From: Plazaster borealis | Lineage: Eukaryota; Echinodermata; Asteroidea; Forcipulatida; Labidiasteridae | Assembly (NCBI GenBank): GCA_021014325.1 | Contig: CM037459.1 | Location: 1,674,001-1,738,000 of the forward strand | Length of the DNA: 64,000 bases | Direction: 5' to 3' | In this document: positions 53,201 to 62,200 of the stretch, piece by piece | Layout of the letters: the number at the start of each line of letters is the position of its first letter | Numbering within the stretch: the first letter of the stretch is position 1 | The notes under the pieces: generated by a model | Seen by the model: the letters and a program-made list of their open reading frames with translations, nothing else | Databases searched by the model: none | Told to the model about the DNA's origin: nothing | Made by a program: the position numbers and the translations under genes

Positions 53201-56200
53201 AAAATGGCCCAGCCCTAAAACAAACAGAACATTAATGTACACAAATGATGATGACATGAGGACAACTAGAGAGAACAGTGAAAACTGAGTGTATGCAGGG
53301 AGCAGGCAAGTACGAGAAGTTAATCTGGGGAAGGACACAAGAAAACCACCCAACAAAAGGACCAAACAATACTATGTGGGTCACAGACAACAAAAGCAAA
53401 CTAAATCACTGGTGCGCGGAAGCAAATTATCCCAAACATAGTAAAACAGGAAAACTGGAGGAAAAACAGACATGACAAAAATGAATAAATAACAGACGGG
53501 ATTACTTCCATTCACAGAAAGAGCTAATTGTGAAAGTCATGTCCAGAATTGACATTTCATGTGTTGACATACTTTTTGCATCTGTAAAAAAAAAAAAAAT
53601 AATAATAATTATTATATTGTAAAAGAGAAGACGACACTTTACTGAAAAAATGGAGTGCAAAATCAACAATAGTAGCCATGTATGTTCTTATTGTGATGAT
53701 CATACAGGGCCCATATCATAGAGCTGCTTAACCAGAGAATTATGCTTAGCAAATTTCTTCTCAGCAAAAATTAGCAGGATACTAGTCACAGATTGTACAT
53801 GTGACATGGTACTTTGGCTGGTAACCTTATTCTTGGAAGCTTTATTTGATGAGCTTAGCTACTCTTTGTGCTTAAAGGAACGTTACAGAACTGGTAATTA
53901 AAATTTTCTTTAAGATCACAGATTTACATAAAACTTACACGGTCTAATGATGATAATAGTAGAAAACATCCCTAGAAATATTTCTGTCTGAAATGCCATA
54001 TTAGATGAGAAATAAAGAAAACTAATTTCCGATTGGAGTTTATCGCTCATGAGCGTTTTATTCATGCATTGTATAACACATGCAAATGTGTAATCGGTTT
54101 TTCACTATTTTCTTGTGACCCAGATGGCCGATCGATCTCAAACTTCTACAGGTTTGTCAGTTTATGTATATGGTGGATTATATAAAGTGCTTACACTGCC
54201 AGCAACTGGTTTGTTAGAAAAAACCAATTCTGTAATGTTCCTTTAAGCAGCTCTATGAAATTGGGCCCAGAACTGAATGGTCTCTAAAGTATGAAGGCCT
54301 CTATATTAAGGCTTTAAACATTTTCCCCCAGAAACAATACCGCTTCTACCCAGAGAAACATCTGATGGACTTTAGAGACGACTGTCCTATTCCACCGACG
54401 TGGTTCTTTCAAGTTTCAAGGTTGCAAGCAGAGGAGGTAAGGGGGAATCGACTCAGAGATGTTGATTGTAAACTTTATTTTTTCAGAAGAAATTCCTTGC
54501 CTTTGTATATTTTCCGCCAATTTAATAATTACAGACCTGTAGTTTCACCTTTGACAGGGCAAGGCCATTTTCATTTTGCAAAGGACACTCTCATTGGAAA
54601 ATCTTAAAGTCTATGAGAAATATCTGTAGGGGGCACCAAGGCCAAGACCAGGGGCAACAGAGGCCTTGGCCTCCGTGTAATTCCAGGCCTGTATTAATAA
54701 TAAAAATAATAATAGTGGCCGTTTATAATGTGCCATGTCTGTCTAAAGACACTCCTGGCGCAGGAGAGATGCAGAAACAAGTGGGCCTACAATGAGTTAC
54801 AAAGATGAAAATTTAAGCACAAAAATAAGTTTTCATATGAGTTCTGAAGCTGGTATTTATAGTGACTTGTCGGAGATTGGGAGGGAGTTCATTCCATAGT
54901 GATGGGCCAGAGTGTGTGAAGGATCGGGTATTGTGCCATTTCAGTCAGAAAAAGGCTTAAAGGGATTGTACATGTTTGGTAATTGGATTCCATGTTTTGT
55001 TTCAATTCTATATAGTTGTAGATATATACCATAAAACTAACCTGTGAAAATTTCATTTCAAAAGGTGTTAGCATTTTTGAGATATTGCCGAAAATCTGGA
55101 GAGGTTATGCCCACGCAGGAAGAATAATTTGCTATTGGAATACACAATCTGAGAAATGTTACTGTCAGTAACGCTTCTCAGACTCAAATTTTTTTGGATA
55201 AAAAGTGAATTTTGTTTCCATAACAGCAGTACTTTGAAGTGAAAAGTTTCTCAAAATGCATTATACTATCCAAAGCTGCTGTACTTCTTACCAAGTAAGT
55301 TTTGATTGCCATTAATTTTCAGAGTCATTCCCAGACGTATACAGACCCTTTAATGTATGATTTTTTTGATTTCACAAGATATGAGTAACGGATACTTGAT
55401 TTTCTTTGGCTCAGTTGCTACTTAACAATCGAGATAGTGGTGCAATTCTCATTCGAGACAGCGAGGCTCATACAGGATTCTCTCTCAGTATGAGGCAAGA
55501 TCCACCGAGAGGCAACACTGCCTCCCTACCTGTTATTAAGCACTTCCGCTTCATCTGGGAAAAGGGTACCTACAGATTGCTCATTGAGGAACCGGTAATA
55601 ATAATAATGATAATATTGGAGTCTTATATACTTAATAATAATAATAATAGTGAACATTTATAACCCACCATGTCTGTCAGACTTGACACTCCTGGAGCAA
55701 ATTTATACTGGGTGTCTCAAAGGGCTCAGTATTTTTCCTACAAGGTAAGTGGAGTTACGTGTTGAAGTATGAGACCTACTCCTTTGCATAGCACCATGTA
55801 ATGGTTTACAAGGTGCTGTGGCGCAATATGCAGCCAATCAAACCAGGAACACCGGGGCGAACCCCTTCTCTTTACGATAAGTGCACTGGGTTCTTTTACG
55901 TGCATTACACAACACACGGGACCTACGGCTTAACGTCCCATCCGAAGGACGAAGCATGTGGTTAAGTGTCTTGCTTAAGGACACAAGTGTCATGACTGGG
56001 ATTCGAACCCACACTCTGCTGATCAGAAACACCAGAGCTTGACTTCGGTGTTCTTATCTGCTCCGCCACAACACGCCATGTTTGTAACCACCAATAAGGT
56101 GCTCAAGGTGTTTGAAGAAAGAGAAACACTTTTTAAGACAGGTTTTGCGTTTTTTTTTTATGAATTATGACGCCCATTTATGTAGCACATTATAAGGGTT

Positions 56201-59200
56201 TATAAGGTGCTTCGGCGCACTTGACATCCACTGCCAAAAACACCGGGCAACCCCTTCTGTTAGCGATAAGTGTAACTGGGTTCTTTTACGTGCACAACAC
56301 AACACACAGGACCTACGGCTTTACATCCGGTCCGAATGATGAAGCAATAATGGTGAAGTGTCTTGCCAAAGACTATATTTTTTCTATGAAACCAAATCTT
56401 TTTTTTAAATCCTTGAAAACAAAAATACTTGTAGCAAGTTGTTATAAATAAACTTTGAGTTTTTTTATAATACAAATAATTTTGTTCAAATTAACATTGA
56501 ATCAAAATTAACTTGGGATGAGGATGCTTATTGTTAGAAACCCCATTTGCCAATCATGCCCGAATGTGTGCGACTATCACTTAGGTTTAATTACAACATG
56601 CCCATCAGTTGGGCAGCATTCTTAATGTTTCACAAGTAACCGGAAACGGAGGTCAAGTCTTATTCTCGGGTTTTCTTCGTTATTTTGTTGAATTGGTTTT
56701 ACTGTCATATTGTTTATCACTAAGTATTACATTCCCAACATCATATTTAATTTTCATGGCCATAATCTACGTTAAGCTAAAATAATTGACGAAACAAAAT
56801 TCTGCTCTTGTAAAACTCCATATGGTTGGGACCGCAATGGTCGCAATGGTCCCGGAAGTTCAAATGTGTGCGAGACTTGTGCAGTCTGTTGTTGAATAAA
56901 AATAAACATCTCAGAGAACTAATAATGTTTTGTACAGGATTAATTTTAAAATCCTTTTGTTGACCTTCAAAGCCCTTCATGGTCTTTCTCCAAAGTACTT
57001 ACAGGATCTTGTTTCCATCTGGAAAGTATCTTCATATCAACTTAGGTTAGGGAATAATGGTATTTTCTTGGATTATCCTTCTGACAGACTACATTTGGTG
57101 ATAGGGCTTTTTCTGTAGCAGCCCCCAAGCTTTGGAATGCGCTACCGTTTCATACACGTAGCGAACGGAAACTTACCTCTTTTAAATGTAATATAAAAAC
57201 CCACCTTTTTAAAGCCGCTTTTTAGTGTGTTTTTCTTCTATGGTCGCCTTGCCAGTTAGTTTAGATTTTTAGCATAAGATAGGGTTAGAGGCGTCTGTCT
57301 CCTGAAAAGGTCAAAACATTACCGATGCCAACAGCGATAGGCCTATGTAATAAGTAACTATTAGTTCAATGTTGGCGGGACAGACGTATCCCCATACTTT
57401 TGTTTGGGCACTGGCCTGGTGACCAGTCTTTTTTCTTTGTCTTTTACTTCCATTCTGTGCTTTTTAACATGTGTTCTGCGCCTTTGATCATTTTGTATGT
57501 AAGGGGCGCAATATAAATTTTAAATATTATTATTATTATTAATCAGAACAACTGGTGTAAATGTTTCATTAAGATTGACTTTTTCATTGATTTCAGCAAC
57601 CACCGATGCCAACCATGTATGACTTGCTAGCATTCTTCATCGACAAACATGGAGGAGATATTAAACCAATGCAGACCAGAGATCCATCTGTTTTAAAACA
57701 GTCACACCATCCTTATGAACTTGGACTCAGTAAGTTCTTTAATTTTACTCCTACCAACTTCACAGCATCTCTAGCTCTCTAACTGCGTCTGTGGTTGTTG
57801 CCCAACCTACTCAATCTTTTGAGTCTACTTTTCAAAATGTGTTTTGAATATGCCCACTAATAGCAATTAATTAGCGGAAGTTTTCTGCTTGCTTGTTCTC
57901 TTAAGTAAGGATTTAACTATAAAAATTAGTTTTAAAAGGGCTGCCTTTAACAGACAATTAATGACCACTCAAGCTAGGGGGGGGGGCTACATGGAAAAAA
58001 ACCCAGGAAGGGAGGCGGAAGTGACGGAGAAAATCAAAAATTATTCAAACATCTGTTAACATTACTTTTGTGAAGTAGGATATACAGGTATAAAGGAGGT
58101 TCAAAGTGAGGTGGTACAAGGGAAGAAACAGAAGGATTATGTGTACCTCATGGTACTTGTTTTAAACACTTCTGGATTTGTTGTTGTGTGAGAAACTATG
58201 AGTATTGTTTACCGTGACTCACCAAACCTCGGCCAAAAGCCACGGCGGATAATCTGCCATGATATGCTGGAATCTCGGAAGCTCGGACTTACCTCCCATT
58301 GAGCCAAATACAACGATAAACAATGAAGACGGCCTGTGCATTCTTGTATGCTACATTTGTAAAACAAAAGGACAAATGTCTGGAATCGGGGATATACAAT
58401 AACCCTCGGGAAAAAAGGGAGATTACATGCATAAATTCCAATATGTTCTGTTCCTCTTTGTGTGAGGGAAACGAAGCATAGCACAATAGGTGCTTGCCTG
58501 TGGACGCTCCACAATGGAATGTTCACAAAAATTTGTCCGACTGACTGCAAAAAATTGAGGGCATGGCGCTCCAAAATTGTTCCGGGCAGGAAAAAAAATC
58601 TGCCGTTAGTCAGTTCACAAAAATTTGGCAGGTATACATGTCATGCGACGTGAAGTGGTTAGGGACAGTTATAGAATAGAGATGTGAACAAAGAAAAACA
58701 TGAAATTTGGTGAAAGGTTTGGTAGATAAAGGGGAAGTTTGGTTGATATTTCTTACAAATGTCTTAATTTTTTTTTTTTTTTTTTTGGGCAGAGGCTGCA
58801 GAAAAAAAAGATCCAGAAAATGGTGAGCCCCGCCGCGGTCAAGAAACCTATCTTCAACCAACAAGAGGTAACACATGCTAATCTGAACATCGTTTCCGTC
58901 ATTCAAACGCAGCTGATTGGTTATTGGATAAGATCAATGTAGCTGATTGGCCAACTCTATCTTTTGTGGTCAATGCGTTCCATTTTCCTACAAATTCACA
59001 AGTGGGTTTGCATCTGTAAGGTTGTTCTTTGGAACCAACAAATGTATTGTGTAAAATTTTGTTGGTAAAACGCAATTCCAACTGGGAAGTGATGTTCAGG
59101 TTAGCTAGTTGATCACATTGTATCTTATGTGACCACTTGACTCGGTGCATCAATTGGTGTCCAGTTGACCAAAGTTATTGAGCAAAACGCCCTCGAAGTG

Positions 59201-62200
59201 AATGGCAGTACACATTTTGTTGATTGCCAACAAATGACGAAAATTTACTTGGATATTCTTTTATATAATACAAATAATGAATGTTTATGAGTGCAATGGA
59301 GAGAATATTTTCATGAAATGAAAGATTGCATGTTCCATTCCACTCAGCTTCTACCTCGTTGAATGGAACATCTTTCAGCTCATGAAAATATTCTCAACAT
59401 TGCACTCATAAACATTCATTGTTTGTATAAGAAATCCTGATGAGGTTTTAATTCTCCTCTCCACAAAGCGAGTCTAGAACTCCAATGAAAACCCTTTGCA
59501 AAAACTAACTCATTATTTCTTCCAAGCTGAAAATTAGAAGGTTTTAGACTTCAGCTATTTTGTGACTGCCCTTTTTTATTTTGAATTTCTTAGTAGCACC
59601 AGATCCACCAGGTAGACCTAGGCCTGAACGACAGTCCTTACCAGCATCATTTAATTTGTCATATAAACAGGTAAGAACTTCTGTTCTTCTTTAACTTGAC
59701 CTTATACATAACCTGGAAGCAGAAGATAAATAATATTAACTAGCTCTTAACTCGTTCTTATATAGCGCATCTTACAATAACGTATCAATGCGCTTTACAT
59801 TAGTTCCATGGTCATTGGGCCAATAACATTCCTGTAATCTTTCTCAGCTCCCTGGGGAGTATACAGCCCCGAGCTGCCATGGGGCTCCGAAGGCTTTGCA
59901 AATACAATATCAACTACCACCCTCGCAGGTAGCCATTTATACCCCCGGGTGAAGAGAATCAGTTACACATGTAGTGAAGTATCTTGCTTACGGATACAAG
60001 TGTCATGACCGGGATTCAAACCCACACCCCCGATGACCTAACTACCAGAACTTGAATTCGATGCTCTAAACCGCTCGGCCACATGATACCCCAAATAACC
60101 AACAACTTTAAGGTGATTTTCCAAAGATATCCACAAAAGTCAGAGAATGCAGACTTCGTACAGCATGCCACTGCCATCACCATCAAGAATAAGCTAATGC
60201 CAAAAACAGAATCCAACTACCCCGATCTCAGACAAACATGTCAAAATTCACTGACGTACATACGCGTACGTGTCCAAATTTTATGTTTACTCTTGTGTGC
60301 TGACTATACTACTAGTGCAGTTTGGCGCGTCGATGATGGGGGTGAAGGAGGCCTGATACAATAAACAGATGGCTGGAATGGGTGGGTCCACTTCATCAGA
60401 GGGTTGGATGTGTGTGGGCTGTGTTGATACGCTAAGCCATGTGGCAGATTTTGTACACTGGGTGTGGTAAAGATTTTTGTTTTCCCTGCCCATAAAAACC
60501 CCCACAACCCTGGGGACTGATCCCCCTCTTAGATATGTGAAATGGTCCAGTTTAGAATATCAAGGACATTCAACTGGGAAAAACAATGAAATACATAACT
60601 TGTGACTCCTGTACGAGTACTATACTGGTCTTATGACAGGGTTCTGCGATTCATGTTTTTTAATAAACCATTTTTGAATTGAATTGAATTGAAAAAATGA
60701 CTGTGCTTTTTCCGGGTAAGGCGTAGTCTGAACTTGCAGCTGCGGCTGTTGCTAAGGGTGTTGCTATGGGCCTTCTATGCTTCAATGCATTCTAACATGG
60801 TAATTAAGCCGCAGCCAAACCACAGCTGCTAATTTTGACATGGCCTAGTTATGATGAACAAAATATATATGTTTTCATGGCTGACAGTTTTCATGTTTTT
60901 CATGTTTTGTTTACAGGGAGAACTTGTAGGACCAGGAAATCGGTTGCAATTACAAACATCTGCACGTGAGTACAATAAACCAAATTTTCTGAATATTTAC
61001 AGGAGTTTGAGGAAATATTTTCTTTTATTAAATTATGCTATTTTTGATTTTGTAATGTTTTTTTTATTAAGTGTATTTAAAAAAGAAAGTAATCATGAAT
61101 TGATATTTTTTGACAAGGCTGAATGACGATGTATTAATTTATTACATTTTTTTTGCAATTACAAAAACGAAAAGCCATCTTTTTTACAATTTAAAAGCAA
61201 GCCTGGTGATAACCCCAAAATGAATTCAATCACTGTCTGAAAAAAGGCACGCCTAATATATAACACCCTTCCCACACCGGGAATCGAACCCAGGCCCTGA
61301 TAGTCATAATCATTAGGCTGTTTCTTCATATCTGCTGTACTTGTTGATGCCATTTGATTAAAACTGTCTTGGAAATTACGCTGAGGCTGTTGCCTTTCCT
61401 ACCTCAAAAAAAAAGTCTCCAAAAAGACTCTTGAAATGTTTCCATTAACATTTCAGTTGATCTCTTTTAACACTAAAGTAGTCCTCTGTACAAGAACTGA
61501 CTAACAAATGTTCTCCCTAAGTTGCACAAATTGTCATCTTGCGAATTATTGTGTAAAAACAATGGAAAGTCACCGTCAATTGTTTGTATGGCTTAAAATT
61601 AAGTGTCTTCAAAAACAGTATGAAATGCCATTTACCATTTAACCATTTTGAACACAGAGAAATGCCCATGGATTTATGTTAAGGCAAGCTTAGTTGTTCA
61701 GTCTGCAAGTCATTTTGGTATTCTTCATGAAGTAAAAAATAAGTTTGCTTTTTACGAATGAAAAACCAAGTCTGAATAGCACTCCACACTCATAACGTCA
61801 CTTTAAGAATACCCGTATGTCAGACAAACATTCCACCACAATCTCACGCGATCACTGCATCGATGCGCCAGACTGCAGTAGTACAGTCAGTAAACGCCAA
61901 GCTTGGACATATTTTGGCACGTATGTGAGTGAATTTGGACACACTGTCTGAGATCCAGGTACTAAGGCTAGTGGGGAGTGCTATTCCCAATGCAGTTGTT
62001 TTTTGTACCGCGCCATGAGCGTCAAGACTTGACGGATACCGGCGCGTTATAAGTGTTCTTATTATTATTATTATTATTAGTTGTTTATTGGAATAAAACA
62101 CTCTTTCGATGACTTGGTGCCCAGAGTCAACTTTCTGCTATTTATGTATTTTTCTGTACAGCCACTAATACTTCCCCTTACATGGTACCAGAGTCTTCTG

